21,106 bases of DNA. Origin: JBBRSC01 sp038245795 (lineage in GTDB: Bacteria > Actinomycetota > Acidimicrobiia > Acidimicrobiales > Microtrichaceae). The stretch lies in NCBI GenBank assembly GCA_038245795.1, contig JBBRSC010000024.1, positions 1 through 21,106 of the forward strand, given 5' to 3'. The stretch's first letter is position 1, and each line of letters starts with the position of its first letter. The notes beneath the pieces were generated by a model. That model was not told where the DNA came from and ran no database searches. It saw nothing but the letters and a program-made list of their open reading frames with translations. Shown in pieces: positions 1 through 8,006 of this stretch. A program made the translations under genes and the position numbers.

Positions 1-303
1 ACGTTCGGCCTCGGGTTCGTCGGGATCCTCTGGCGATCAGATCGATGGGCACTGCACGACCGGCTCGCCGGAACCGCTGTCGTCTACAGCTGGGATGCCG
101 GCGCCGCGCAGCTGGCGGCCCGACACGAGGCCCCGAACTGTGAACGTTGTGCCACCCCGGGGGTGGTTCAGCGTTCACAGTTCGGAAATCGGCGCGGACG
201 GCGCGCTCAGACGAAGCTGCCCTCGAGCGCCGTTCGCAGTCCCGCAGCTGCCCGGTCGCCGATTCGCTTGAAGACCGGCCGAAGTGCGAGATCGAACAGA
301 TGA
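1..303 (+). CDS. RDD family membrane protein, C-terminal part (5' end outside window)
   Basis: Frame 1 is open from the first base. Its first 45 or so residues look like the end of an RDD domain: an aromatic/hydrophobic segment, then 'RWALHDRLAGTAVVYSWDA'. RDD proteins are small polytopic membrane proteins of mostly unknown role, some linked to transport. After residue 46 the frame becomes Arg/Ser-rich, runs through a long hairpin and stops only at 301-303, inside the oppositely oriented SRPBCC gene. That tail does not look like protein. One extra C in the C-run at 131-134 would end the protein as 'EAPEL' at a TGA at 141-143, just inside the hairpin. I suspect a frameshift, real or a sequencing error. 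The family call is fairly sure; the 3' end is not. Confidence 0.6.
   Translation, partial: TFGLGFVGILWRSDRWALHDRLAGTAVVYSWDAGAAQLAARHEAPNCERCATPGVVQRSQFGNRRGRRAQTKLPSSAVRSPAAARSPIRLKTGRSARSNR
133..185. terminator. Long hairpin between convergent genes, probable bidirectional terminator
   Basis: The arms CCGAACTGTGAACG (133-146) and CGTTCACAGTTCGG (172-185) are perfect 14-bp inverted repeats. Inside them CCACCC (152-157) pairs with GGGTGG (161-166), so nearly the whole 53-base segment can fold into one stem. It lies 21 bases past the stop of the minus-strand SRPBCC gene and at the probable end of the plus-strand RDD gene. There is no T-run on either side, so it would act as a stem-only terminator or an mRNA 3'-end stabiliser. 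The structure is seen directly; the role is inferred. Confidence 0.65.
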
Positions 304-647
304 AATGGACCGTTGAGCCGAAGCTGCGCGTCGTATTCGACCGTGCAACCTGACCCGTTGGGTGTGACACGGACCCGATCCTCGGAGATGAACACGCGGC
401 TCTTCGCGACAACCAGCAGCGAACGTGGCGAGTCGAAGTCGACCGTCCGGTACGTCAGCACCAAGTCCTTCGGCACGGCAGCCACCGTCACATCGAACAC
501 GGCGTCGGCGCCGCCGGCCGCCCCCGACGTCTGGTTCACATGGCGGACACCCGGGTCCCAGTCGGCAAAGTGGCGGAGGTCAGCCATGTAGTCGAAGGCC
601 TTCTGGGCAGACCACGATGTTCGGACAGTGGTGACATAGCGAGCCAT
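207..647 (-). CDS. SRPBCC family protein (polyketide cyclase/START-like fold)
   Basis: A 146-residue protein of typical SRPBCC length. The N-terminus 'VTTVRTSWSAQKAFDYMADL' matches the usual opening, where a beta strand is followed by 'ap.e.vfdyl.D..r...WdpgV'. A repeated beta-strand pattern and a C-terminal amphipathic helix rich in Ala and Arg follow. Such proteins form a helix-grip pocket for hydrophobic ligands; most are annotated as polyketide cyclase/dehydrase or lipid-transfer-like, and the ligand here cannot be told. The start lies 9 bases after the stop of the upstream epimerase gene, so the two are probably cotranscribed. It ends just before the hairpin at 133-185. Confidence 0.8.
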   Translation of the reverse strand: MARYVTTVRTSWSAQKAFDYMADLRHFADWDPGVRHVNQTSGAAGGADAVFDVTVAAVPKDLVLTYRTVDFDSPRSLLVVAKSRVFISEDRVRVTPNGSGCTVEYDAQLRLNGPFHLFDLALRPVFKRIGDRAAAGLRTALEGSFV

Positions 648-656
648 GCCTGTGGT

Positions 657-1607
657 CTACCCGTCAGAGGGGTCATCCGATACCTCGGCTGGGAGCCGCT
701 CGGAATGGGTGGTGCGGACCATGCGCTCCATGCCCTCACGCCATCCAACGGCGCACCGACCGATCAGTTCGTGCTGACGTGTCGTGTCGATGACGGCGCT
801 CGGTAGTGCCGCCTCGGTCGAGTTGAACGACGGATCGACCCCGACGAGACCACCGAGCGCGGCACACCACTCCTCGATCGATACGACCTCATTGCCGGCC
901 AAGTTCACCGTGGTCGCTGGTACCGACGCCACCGACAGCAGCGCTGGCACAAGCGCCAGGATGTCGTCGTGATGGATGGGGTTGTATCGCCCGCCGTCGG
1001 TGTGGACATCAATGGGCTCGCCGGCGAGGAGCATCTCCAAGTGGAACGCCGGCCAGCCGTTGTCGTCTCCATAGGGAACGTTCAGTCGAGCAATCGTCGT
1101 GGGGAGCTCCCAATGCCGAGCCCCGAATCGCGCCATGGTTTCGCCCGCGATCTTGGCGATCGAATAGGTGGGCATCACCCCGCCGTGGTGATCGCCCAGC
1201 GGGTCACCCTCGGCCAAGGGCATGCCGCCGTTCGGTCGGTACACCGCGGTCGACGAACACGCCAGGAACGATTGCGCGGTTCGGAAGTGACTCATGAGGT
1301 CGCCGACTGCTTCACCGTTGGCCGCCAGATCCTTGGACCATCGCCCGATTTTGGTGACCGCAAAGTGGAGAACATGATCGACTTCGGTCGGAATGTGCGA
1401 TAGATCGGGCCGGGTCAGATCGACGACATGGCACTCGACGCCAGCTGCCTCGAGTCGTTCTTGTGCTGCGCCGTCGGAGAATCGAGCGAGCCCGATCACC
1501 TCGTTGTCAGCCGCCAGTGCCATGGCCAGCGGAGTTGCCACCTGGCCGGTGACGCCGGTGATGACGAGTCGGCGGCCAGACAGTGGAGCGATCGCGGGAA
1601 CGGACAT
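657..1607 (-). CDS. NAD-dependent epimerase/dehydratase family protein
   Basis: A 316-residue extended short-chain dehydrogenase. The N-terminal Rossmann strand 'RRLVITGVTGQVATPLA' carries the GxxGxxA/G nucleotide loop at residues 18-24. An acidic residue follows in the second half of the fold ('VVDLTRPDL', 61-69). The catalytic set is visible as SST at 118-120 and Y148-x-x-x-K152 in 'YSIAK'. 'NPIHHDD' near residue 210 is the usual substrate-domain motif ('pihvdDva'). Family members act on nucleotide sugars or other hydroxy/keto substrates; the substrate is unknown. It is followed after 9 bases by the SRPBCC gene and preceded 45 bases upstream by the CYTH-CHAD gene. A TATGCT box six bases before the ATG suggests its own leaderless promoter. 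Confidence 0.85.
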   Translation of the reverse strand: MSVPAIAPLSGRRLVITGVTGQVATPLAMALAADNEVIGLARFSDGAAQERLEAAGVECHVVDLTRPDLSHIPTEVDHVLHFAVTKIGRWSKDLAANGEAVGDLMSHFRTAQSFLACSSTAVYRPNGGMPLAEGDPLGDHHGGVMPTYSIAKIAGETMARFGARHWELPTTIARLNVPYGDDNGWPAFHLEMLLAGEPIDVHTDGGRYNPIHHDDILALVPALLSVASVPATTVNLAGNEVVSIEEWCAALGGLVGVDPSFNSTEAALPSAVIDTTRQHELIGRCAVGWREGMERMVRTTHSERLPAEVSDDPSDG

Positions 1608-1613
1608 CGCCGG

Positions 1614-1619
1614 AGCATA
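1614..1619 (-). promoter_or_regulatory. Leaderless -10 box for the epimerase gene
   Basis: On the minus strand TATGCT is followed by exactly six bases (CCGGCG) and then the ATG at 1607. TANNNT at this distance is the arrangement of leaderless promoters in actinobacteria. I see no Shine-Dalgarno sequence and no convincing -35 box. Confidence 0.4.
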
Positions 1620-1652
1620 CGCAGTGCTGATCTTGCGGCGGCGCGACCGACG

Positions 1653-3152
1653 TCAGGCCATCCAGCGTCGCAGCGAGCGGCGCGCTGTTCGATCCCAGGC
1701 TGCTCGCCACGTGTGACGGAGTTCGTGGCGGCGATCCTCCAACTCGGCATGGAGGATTCCCGCCACAAACGCGGTCTGAGGGGTGAACCGGTCAGCGTTG
1801 TCGGTCAGCCAGCCCATGGTCACGATCACGTCGTGCAGCTCGCCGAGATGATCCTGGACGTCGATGAGCGCTCGGACGAATCGCTGCGAACCAGGATTGG
1901 TTTGTCGGGCGGCCTCGGCCGTGTAACGCGATCCCTTGACGTCCCTTCGGAGCCGATGGAGGGCCTCGTCGCTGGGATGTCGGCCGATCTTCGCAGCGCT
2001 CGTTGAGGTCTTTTTCCATGACCGACGAGCCAGTCGGACCATCAGCCCGCTGGCCGCAGCCTTCTTCTTGACGTCGTCCGCCAAGGGTGGGGAGGCGACG
2101 AACCGCACGAGGTCGTCGACCAGTCCGAAGTACCGATCGCCGCTCATTGCACTCTGGAGGAGCCCAGCCCGGAAGTCCCGCTGGTCAGCCAATCGCTCCA
2201 TCACTTCGAGCGCCGCGTGGGTATGCGCCTCACCACGTGCGTGGAGCGAACGGCTCAATCGCGCGGTCAGCACATCTAGATCGCGGACCCCGCCGAGCAG
2301 GTCGCCCAGCCATGACAATTCGTCACGTAGCCGATCGGCCTCGCTCCGCTCGAGGATCGATCGCAGAGTGTGAAGATCGGAGCGGAGACGTCGAGTGGCC
2401 ACCCGTGCGCGATGGACGGCCTCAGGGTCCTCGCCGATGCGAACAGCCAGATCATTCTCGATGAGTTGGTCGGTCGTCGCCCTGAACAGTGACTGAACAA
2501 ACCTGCCGATCGGGGTGTCTGTATCGACCGGTGCCGGCGTCGTGACCGGGAGTCCAACCTGGAGGTCGAGCACCTGTGCCAGCTTCGAGGGGAACGATGA
2601 CGGCCGCAGTCCTGACTCCGCCATCGCCTGAGCCATGGCACCCAGTTCATCGACCCCGCCCGATTTGAGCAGCTCGATCTCGACCTGTCGAAAGGATGGT
2701 CCGGGGTTGCCGGCGACCTCGGACCGCACAGCATCCTCGGCCACTTCGATGCTCGGCGAAAGCACCCCCGAGCCGATCCGGCGCACCCGCCGGTCGGTCT
2801 CAATCCGTGCGATCGGCGCCAGCGCGGCGGGATCGACGATGAGGCGGACACACGTGGTCAGCGTTACTGGCGGCAGCTGCGCGGATCCCGGTGCTGTGAT
2901 CTCCGCCCGCGTGAGCAGAGGCGAATGGCCCGAGCCCACACCGACCTTCAGGGTCCAACCACTTTCCGAATCATCGGAGGCACGCCGATGTCGCAATGTG
3001 ATCCCGCGGGCCAGCAAGCTGTAGTCCGGTAGGTCCCAATACGTGGCATCAAGCGACAGCGAGTGATCCGACATCACGACCAGGCCGTGGACGATCGGCA
3101 GCTCAAATGCGTCGTCGCTGTCGAACTTCAGTTCGTGTTCGATGGATGACAT
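1653..3152 (-). CDS. CYTH and CHAD domain-containing protein
   Basis: A 499-residue two-domain protein. The N-terminal CYTH domain (about 1-200) opens with the hallmark ExExK motif (E5, E7, K9 in 'IEHELKF') and has the alternating charged strands of a triphosphate tunnel ('LRHRRASD', 'GWTLKV', 'RQVEIELLKSG'). The CHAD domain (about 215-497) is helical and carries 'AVHRARVATRRLRSDL' near 246 and 'WLGDLLGGVRDLDVL' at 281-295, both typical. CYTH domains bind or hydrolyse triphosphates or polyphosphate with divalent metal; CHAD domains bind inorganic polyphosphate. The combined protein is therefore probably a cytoplasmic polyphosphate-associated hydrolase or binder (inference). It is the first gene of a leftward set; a TAGGTT box six bases before the ATG suggests leaderless transcription. 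Confidence 0.9.
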   Translation of the reverse strand: MSSIEHELKFDSDDAFELPIVHGLVVMSDHSLSLDATYWDLPDYSLLARGITLRHRRASDDSESGWTLKVGVGSGHSPLLTRAEITAPGSAQLPPVTLTTCVRLIVDPAALAPIARIETDRRVRRIGSGVLSPSIEVAEDAVRSEVAGNPGPSFRQVEIELLKSGGVDELGAMAQAMAESGLRPSSFPSKLAQVLDLQVGLPVTTPAPVDTDTPIGRFVQSLFRATTDQLIENDLAVRIGEDPEAVHRARVATRRLRSDLHTLRSILERSEADRLRDELSWLGDLLGGVRDLDVLTARLSRSLHARGEAHTHAALEVMERLADQRDFRAGLLQSAMSGDRYFGLVDDLVRFVASPPLADDVKKKAAASGLMVRLARRSWKKTSTSAAKIGRHPSDEALHRLRRDVKGSRYTAEAARQTNPGSQRFVRALIDVQDHLGELHDVIVTMGWLTDNADRFTPQTAFVAGILHAELEDRRHELRHTWRAAWDRTARRSLRRWMA

Positions 3153-3158
3153 CGCCGC

Positions 3159-3164
3159 AACCTA
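3159..3164 (-). promoter_or_regulatory. Leaderless -10 box for the CYTH-CHAD gene
   Basis: Read on the minus strand, TAGGTT is followed by six bases (GCGGCG) and the ATG at 3152. There is no Shine-Dalgarno sequence and no clear -35 box. It lies in the 150-base divergent gap shared with the low-affinity iron permease gene. Confidence 0.4.
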
Positions 3165-3302
3165 CTCGGAGCGGTTGGCAACCAGCCCTCGGGCGCTCCT
3201 CGCTCATGGGTCGGACCAGCGCCTGAGCAGAACCATGGTCAGCGAGTTCTGAATCGACGACGAAACGGGTACGGAACACCTTCACCGCCCCGAGGAATCA
3301 AC

Positions 3303-3710
3303 ATGGAAGCGCTCACGCCAGCGCCCGAACACTTGACGATCGCGAGTCGACTCCTCCATCGCGTCGAGAAGTTCACGACCCGTACGAGCACTTCGATTTT
3401 CGTCGGCCTCGGTGTCGTCGTGACGTTGATCGCCATTGTCTGGCGTGGATTCGACAACGATCTTCAGTTTGGCTTCGCCACGGTGTGTTCAGGGGTGACA
3501 GTCGTCATGGTGTTCGTGCTCCAGCACACCCAGCGACGATCGCAGGTCGCTACCCAACTCAAACTGGACGAGCTCATTCGTGCGATGCCACAGGCCGACA
3601 ACCGCATCATCCATGTCGAGACCTCGTCGAACGACGAACTCGAGGACCTCGAACATGAGCGGGTCCGGATCCACGCCGAGCTCCGCCAACCTGACGAGGC
3701 GGCCACGTGA
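3303..3710 (+). CDS. Low affinity iron permease family protein
   Basis: A 135-residue protein with two membrane segments (about 31-48 and 57-74). A conserved cytoplasmic stretch follows, 'FVLQHTQRRSQVATQLKLDE' (71-90), then 'NRIIHVE' and an acidic 'SNDELEDLE'. This order and length fit the bacterial proteins grouped with yeast Fet4 (PF04120). The bacterial members are short and their transport activity is poorly tested, so the name reflects family membership only. GAGGA at 3292-3296, six bases before the ATG, is a good ribosome binding site. It is transcribed away from the CYTH-CHAD gene and ends about 140 bases before the MFS exporter, which has its own operator. Confidence 0.85.
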   Translation: MEALTPAPEHLTIASRLLHRVEKFTTRTSTSIFVGLGVVVTLIAIVWRGFDNDLQFGFATVCSGVTVVMVFVLQHTQRRSQVATQLKLDELIRAMPQADNRIIHVETSSNDELEDLEHERVRIHAELRQPDEAAT

Positions 3711-3761
3711 CGAACGTCATGTCCTGGGAGGGGCGCTGAGGGCCTACCGTGGGAATACAAA

Positions 3762-3781
3762 ACGAAACGGGATCGTTTCGT
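3762..3781. promoter_or_regulatory. Palindromic operator upstream of the MFS exporter
   Basis: ACGAAACG (3762-3769) and CGTTTCGT (3774-3781) are perfect 8-bp inverted repeats around GGAT. The size and A/T-poor core with GTTTC/GAAAC half-sites are those of a TetR-family operator. It lies 66 bases before the chosen ATG of the exporter, whose downstream neighbour is a TetR gene, so autoregulation of the pair is the simplest reading. Confidence 0.7.
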
Positions 3782-3847
3782 AAGGCGCACGGCAGGACGT
3801 TTTGCCGGGCAGCACGCCCTCCCCCACTCGCAGACCCGGACAACCAC

Positions 3848-5521
3848 ATGACATCCACACATTTCGTCACGACCGATCAGGCAACCGCCGATCGAATTCA
3901 CGAGCGGAGATGGTGGACCCTTGCGGTCCTCTGCCTGTCGCTGTTGATCATCGGCATGGACAACACCATCCTCAATGTGGCGCTGCCGACCATCCAGCGC
4001 GACCTCAACGCCTCCGCCAGCTCACTGCAGTGGATCGTGGATGCCTATGTCATCGTCTACGCCTCAATCCTGTTGACCACTGGCAGCCTTGGTGACCGCT
4101 TCGGACGAAAAGGCGCACTGAACGTCGGGTTGGTGGTCTTCGGACTCGGCTCGATCGCCGCAGCCTTTGCGCAGACCAGCGGCCAGCTCATCGCGTTCCG
4201 TGCCGTCGGTGGCATCGGTGGCGCCCTCATCATGCCGGCAACGCTGTCCATCCTCATCAACGTCTTTCCGGTCCACGAACGTGGACGGGCCATCGGCATC
4301 TGGGCCGGCGTGTCCGGCCTGGGCATCGTCATCGGCCCGCTGGCAGGCGGCTGGCTGCTGGAGCACATGTGGTGGGGTTCGGTGTTCCTCATCAACGTCC
4401 CCGTCGTGATCGCGGCCCTGATCGCCGGCCACTCGTTGGTGCCCACCAGTCGCGATCCTCACGCTCCACGACTGGATCTGGTCGGCACCGTGCTCGGCTC
4501 CGCGGGGCTGGGCACGCTGCTCTACGGCATCATCGAAGCGCCCGCCAAGGGATGGGGCGACTCGACGGTCCTGCTCGGCTTCGGCGCCGGCATCACGCTC
4601 ATCGTCGCGTTCCTCGCCTGGGAATCACACTGCGATCACCCGATGCTCGACATCGGCTTCTTCCGCAATCGCAGCTTCAGCGGAGCGAGCTTCGCCATCA
4701 CGCTGGTGTTCTTCGCCATGTTCGGTTCGATGTACTTCCTGACCCAGTACCTCCAGTTCGTCCTGGGCTTCTCCACCATCCAAGCCGGCGCCGCGCTCAT
4801 CCCCTTGGCGCTGACCTTGATGATCGCCGCGCCGAACAGCGCTCGGCTCACCCGTCGATTCGGAACGCGAGCCACGGTCTCCGGCGGCCTCACCATTGTG
4901 GCCTCGGCGCTTGCGCTCATGAGCCGGGTCACCGTTGACTCGGGCTATCCACTGATCGCTGCAGTGTTGGTGCTGCTGGGGGCCGGAATGGGTTTCGCCA
5001 TGTCACCCGCTACCGAGTCGATCATGAGCTCGGTCCCCGCCAATAAATCCGGCGTAGGTTCCGCCATGAACGACACGACCCGCCAGGTCGGCGGGGCGCT
5101 CGGCATCGCCATCCTCGGCAGCCTCACCAGCTCCGCGTACCACGACGCCATCGACTCATCGCCCATCGCGTCACGATTGGTCGGACAATCCGGCGCGGTG
5201 GTCAGAGACTCGATCGGTGGCGCCCACCTCGTCGCCGAGAAGGTCGGCGACTCGGCCCAGCCGCTCCTTCGGGTGGCCAACGCCGCCTTCGTCGACGCCA
5301 TGTCCTCGACGGTATTGATCGCCGCGGCGGTCGCGGTTGTCGGAGCGATCGTGGCGGGGATCGTGCTCCCGGCTCGAACGATTCCGGTGGACGACGCCGT
5401 CGACGACGATCCGGAACACACCGACGACTCGAACACCTTCGACGATGCCGGGGCGCAGCTGCACGGTGAGCCCACGAATCCAGATCCTGATCGTGACTTC
5501 GCCGTCTCCGCTGGGGATTGA
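3848..5521 (+). CDS. DHA2 family (EmrB/QacA-type) MFS drug exporter
   Basis: A 557-residue proton-driven multidrug exporter with about 14 membrane segments. Motif D1 is 'MDNTILNVALP' at 37-47 with Asp39. Motif A is 'GSLGDRFGRKGA' at 79-90, and the antiporter motif C region is 'GVSGLGIVIGPLAGGWLL'. The C-terminus is an acidic cytoplasmic tail. A GTG at 3749 in frame would give 33 more residues, but that reading runs through the palindromic operator at 3762-3781 and adds a non-membrane Arg-rich segment, so I prefer the ATG at 3848. No strong Shine-Dalgarno sequence is visible there. A TetR gene follows 15 bases downstream. The exported compound is unknown. Confidence 0.9.
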   Translation: MTSTHFVTTDQATADRIHERRWWTLAVLCLSLLIIGMDNTILNVALPTIQRDLNASASSLQWIVDAYVIVYASILLTTGSLGDRFGRKGALNVGLVVFGLGSIAAAFAQTSGQLIAFRAVGGIGGALIMPATLSILINVFPVHERGRAIGIWAGVSGLGIVIGPLAGGWLLEHMWWGSVFLINVPVVIAALIAGHSLVPTSRDPHAPRLDLVGTVLGSAGLGTLLYGIIEAPAKGWGDSTVLLGFGAGITLIVAFLAWESHCDHPMLDIGFFRNRSFSGASFAITLVFFAMFGSMYFLTQYLQFVLGFSTIQAGAALIPLALTLMIAAPNSARLTRRFGTRATVSGGLTIVASALALMSRVTVDSGYPLIAAVLVLLGAGMGFAMSPATESIMSSVPANKSGVGSAMNDTTRQVGGALGIAILGSLTSSAYHDAIDSSPIASRLVGQSGAVVRDSIGGAHLVAEKVGDSAQPLLRVANAAFVDAMSSTVLIAAAVAVVGAIVAGIVLPARTIPVDDAVDDDPEHTDDSNTFDDAGAQLHGEPTNPDPDRDFAVSAGD

Positions 5522-5536
5522 CGCGAGCGAGCGACG

Positions 5537-6139
5537 ATGAGTGACAGCATGGTTGCCGTGAAGGACGTCGTACTCACTCGGGGTCGCCCCCGCAGCGCCG
5601 CCGCCGACCAAGCGATTCTGCTCGCAACGCGACGGCTCCTTGTGGCCGACGGCTACGGCGGATTCACCATGGCGGGTGTGGCCGCTGCGGCCGGCGTGTC
5701 GACCGCGACGCTCTATCGGCGCTATCAACATCGGGACGAACTTGTCGTTGCCGCCCTCGCCGACGATGCCCCCGAAGCCCTCCCGGACACCGGCACCCTG
5801 CGCGGCGACGTCACCAGCATTCTCCGAGCGGCAGCGCGGACGCTCAGCGGCGAGCGGGGTCAGCTGATCGTTGCCATTGTCGGCGACGCTTCACGAAATC
5901 CAGCGTTGCGTGATCTTCTTCGAGCCCGCATGGCCGCCAGTCGTCGGGCCGAATTGGCAACGATCTTCCAGCGGGCCATCAACCGCGACGAGATGCCCGC
6001 ACCGGCGGATATGAACCTCGTGATCGACCTGTTGTCGGCGCCGCTCTTCTATCGGCTCGTCGTGTCCGGTGGGCCCATCAACACGCGCATCGCAGATGAG
6101 TTGACCGACCTGATTCTTCGGGCGGTCGACGCCCGGTGA
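5537..6139 (+). CDS. TetR family transcriptional regulator (probable repressor of the MFS exporter)
   Basis: A 200-residue regulator. The helix-turn-helix lies at about 43-62 ('FTMAGVAAAAGVSTATLYRR'), followed by the usual 'RDELVVAAL' helix 4. The C-terminal ligand domain has 'DLLSAPLFYRLVVSGGPI', typical of the TetR_C_11 type. It begins 15 bases after the exporter stop, so exporter and regulator form an operon. The palindrome at 3762-3781 is its likely target. Expected behaviour: repression released by a ligand that the exporter removes (inference). A second in-frame ATG lies four codons downstream. Confidence 0.9.
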   Translation: MSDSMVAVKDVVLTRGRPRSAAADQAILLATRRLLVADGYGGFTMAGVAAAAGVSTATLYRRYQHRDELVVAALADDAPEALPDTGTLRGDVTSILRAAARTLSGERGQLIVAIVGDASRNPALRDLLRARMAASRRAELATIFQRAINRDEMPAPADMNLVIDLLSAPLFYRLVVSGGPINTRIADELTDLILRAVDAR

Positions 6140-6220
6140 CGTGACCTGGATGGGCGAGCCGCCAAGCGCCGGGGTACCAGTTCACGAGCCCGTAGTCTCT
6201 CGGCGACTCGAGGAGAGCCG

Positions 6221-7171
6221 ATGCAACACGCCATAGAAGTGCGGAACCTGGTGAAAACCTACGACGACTTCGTTGCCGTGAATTCGGTGAGCTTTTCCGC
6301 CGAGCACGGCGAAGTCCTCGCGGTACTGGGACCCAACGGCGCCGGGAAGACCACCACGATGGAGATTCTCGAGGGGTACCTCGATCGGTCGTCGGGCGAT
6401 GTCACGGTGCTCGGCATGGACCCCGCCACGGGGGGCGTCGATCTCCGCGAGCGAATCGGCATCGTCTTGCAGGAAGCCGGCGCGGAGCCGTACCTCTCAG
6501 TCGCCGAGGTGTTGAAAATGCACGCCGGTTTTTATCCCCAGGCGCGTGACGTCGAAGAGGTCATCGCGCTGGTCGGTCTCGAGGAGAAATCAGGCTCACG
6601 CGTGAAGACGTTGTCGGGCGGTCAGCAACGTCGCCTTGATGTCGCCTTGGGTCTGATCGGCGATCCCGAGTTGCTGTTCCTCGATGAGCCCACCACCGGC
6701 TTTGATCCGACCGCTCGCCGCCAGGCGTGGGACATCGTCAAGAACCTTCGTGATCTCGGCAAGACCGTGCTGCTGACGACGCACTACATGGATGAGGCCC
6801 AAGCGTTGGCCGATCGCGTGGTCGTTATGGCGGCCGGTGAGATCGTCGCCGAGGGAACACCCGAATCCATCGGCGGACGGGCAGATGCGCCAGCGCAGAT
6901 TCGATTCAGCATGCCAGCCGGCACCCACCCTGACGATCTGCCGATCACGGTCGATTCGATCGTCGACGGCGAGGTCACGGTATCCACCATGACCCCCACC
7001 TCGGTCTTGGCGACGTTGACATCGTGGGCGATCGAACGAGCTGGCGGGAGCGAACTCTTGCGCCTGTCCGTCACCCAACCATCGTTAGAAGACGTCTACC
7101 TGGCACTCACGGCCGGGGTCGACGAAACAGATCGTGTCGTGACCGAGCCCAAGAAACGAGGTCGACGATGA
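6221..7171 (+). CDS. ABC transporter ATP-binding protein (exporter cassette 1)
   Basis: A 316-residue nucleotide-binding subunit of an ABC-2 exporter. Walker A is GPNGAGKTT at 37-45, the signature LSGGQ at 131-135, Walker B LLFLDEP at 151-157, and the H-loop histidine is H188 in 'TTHYMDEA', so it should be a competent ATPase. The C-terminal part (about 215-300) is the extra domain seen in DrrA/CcmA-like proteins, ending in the 'PSLEDVYLALT' motif. AGGAGA at 6211-6216 gives a strong ribosome binding site. Its stop overlaps the start of the permease gene (ATGA). The first six residues are identical to those of the second ATPase at 8007. Substrate unknown; a drug, lipid or natural product is likely. 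Confidence 0.92.
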   Translation: MQHAIEVRNLVKTYDDFVAVNSVSFSAEHGEVLAVLGPNGAGKTTTMEILEGYLDRSSGDVTVLGMDPATGGVDLRERIGIVLQEAGAEPYLSVAEVLKMHAGFYPQARDVEEVIALVGLEEKSGSRVKTLSGGQQRRLDVALGLIGDPELLFLDEPTTGFDPTARRQAWDIVKNLRDLGKTVLLTTHYMDEAQALADRVVVMAAGEIVAEGTPESIGGRADAPAQIRFSMPAGTHPDDLPITVDSIVDGEVTVSTMTPTSVLATLTSWAIERAGGSELLRLSVTQPSLEDVYLALTAGVDETDRVVTEPKKRGRR

Positions 7172-7935
7172 CCTACCTTGCCGTGCTCGCGCGACGGATC
7201 AAATGGGAGCAGAAGTCGTACTGGCGCAATCCCGCAGCCGCCACGTTCACGTTCGCATTTCCGCTGTTGTTCCTAGTGATTTTCATCGCCATCAACGGCA
7301 ACGAGCGTGTCGATCTCCGTGGCGGAAACGTTCGTTTCGCGCAGTACTACGTCCCAGCGATATTGGCGTTCGGCCTGATCTCCGCGTGCTACACCGGCGT
7401 CGCCTTCACCATCAGCAATCGCCGCGAATCGGGACTGTTGAAACGCATCAGGGGCACACCGTTGTCGCCGGGGGCGTACCTCATGGGCATCGTCGGAAAC
7501 GGTGTCCTGGTGGCGCTGATCCTCGCCGCACTGGTGATGGCACTCGGGTTCATCGCCTACAGCGTCAGCTGGCCAGGACGATACGTGGGCCTGGTGCTGT
7601 CGATCATCTTCGGGGCGTTCTGCTTCTGTTCGCTGGGGATCCTCGTGTCGACGTTTGTGCCGAACGAAGACGCAGCACCGGCCATCATCAACTTCGTGCT
7701 CTTCCCGTTGCTCTTCATCTCGGGAACCTTTGGAACCGTGAAGGATGGGTCGGCCATCGCCAGGGTCGCCAACGTCTTTCCGGTCCGTCACCTGAACCAA
7801 TCAATGGTGGCCGTTTTCAACCCGTACGGAACCGGCAACGGCATCAGCCTCATCCACCTCGGCATTCTGGCGGCGTGGGGAACGGGCGCGCTGCTCCTGG
7901 CGCTGCGACGGTTCCGCTGGGAACCGCACCGCTGA
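7168..7935 (+). CDS. ABC-2 type transporter permease (exporter cassette 1)
   Basis: A 255-residue membrane subunit with about six membrane segments. The N-terminal cytoplasmic helix 'RRIKWEQKSYWRNPAAATFT' precedes the first segment. 'NRRESGLLKRIRGTPLSPGAY' in the first cytoplasmic loop is the typical coupling region of ABC-2 permeases (family pattern 'rE.gtlkrLr.tPls'). The ATG at 7168 overlaps the ATPase stop by 4 bp and has GAGGT at 7158-7162. The same frame is open upstream to 7024, but that part only shadows the ATPase gene. It forms a homodimer or pairs with a second permease in related systems. Cassette 2 begins 71 bases downstream. Confidence 0.9.
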   Translation: MTYLAVLARRIKWEQKSYWRNPAAATFTFAFPLLFLVIFIAINGNERVDLRGGNVRFAQYYVPAILAFGLISACYTGVAFTISNRRESGLLKRIRGTPLSPGAYLMGIVGNGVLVALILAALVMALGFIAYSVSWPGRYVGLVLSIIFGAFCFCSLGILVSTFVPNEDAAPAIINFVLFPLLFISGTFGTVKDGSAIARVANVFPVRHLNQSMVAVFNPYGTGNGISLIHLGILAAWGTGALLLALRRFRWEPHR

Positions 7936-7995
7936 CACACCCCCCGAAACTGATGCGGTGCCGATGACACCAACCCATAGTGTGAAGGTGACCTG

Positions 7996-8002
7996 AGGAG
8001 GT
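7996..8002 (+). promoter_or_regulatory. Strong ribosome binding site of the second ABC ATPase
   Basis: AGGAGGT is a near-perfect Shine-Dalgarno sequence four bases before the ATG at 8007. It is the strongest in the window and fixes the start. A TAGTGT at 7978-7983 could be a -10 box, without a clear -35. Confidence 0.6.
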
Positions 8003-8006
8003 CCTG

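Noticed and set aside
3749..3847. Upstream GTG start for the MFS exporter.
   Set aside because: It would place the palindromic operator inside the coding sequence and add an N-terminus unlike the family.
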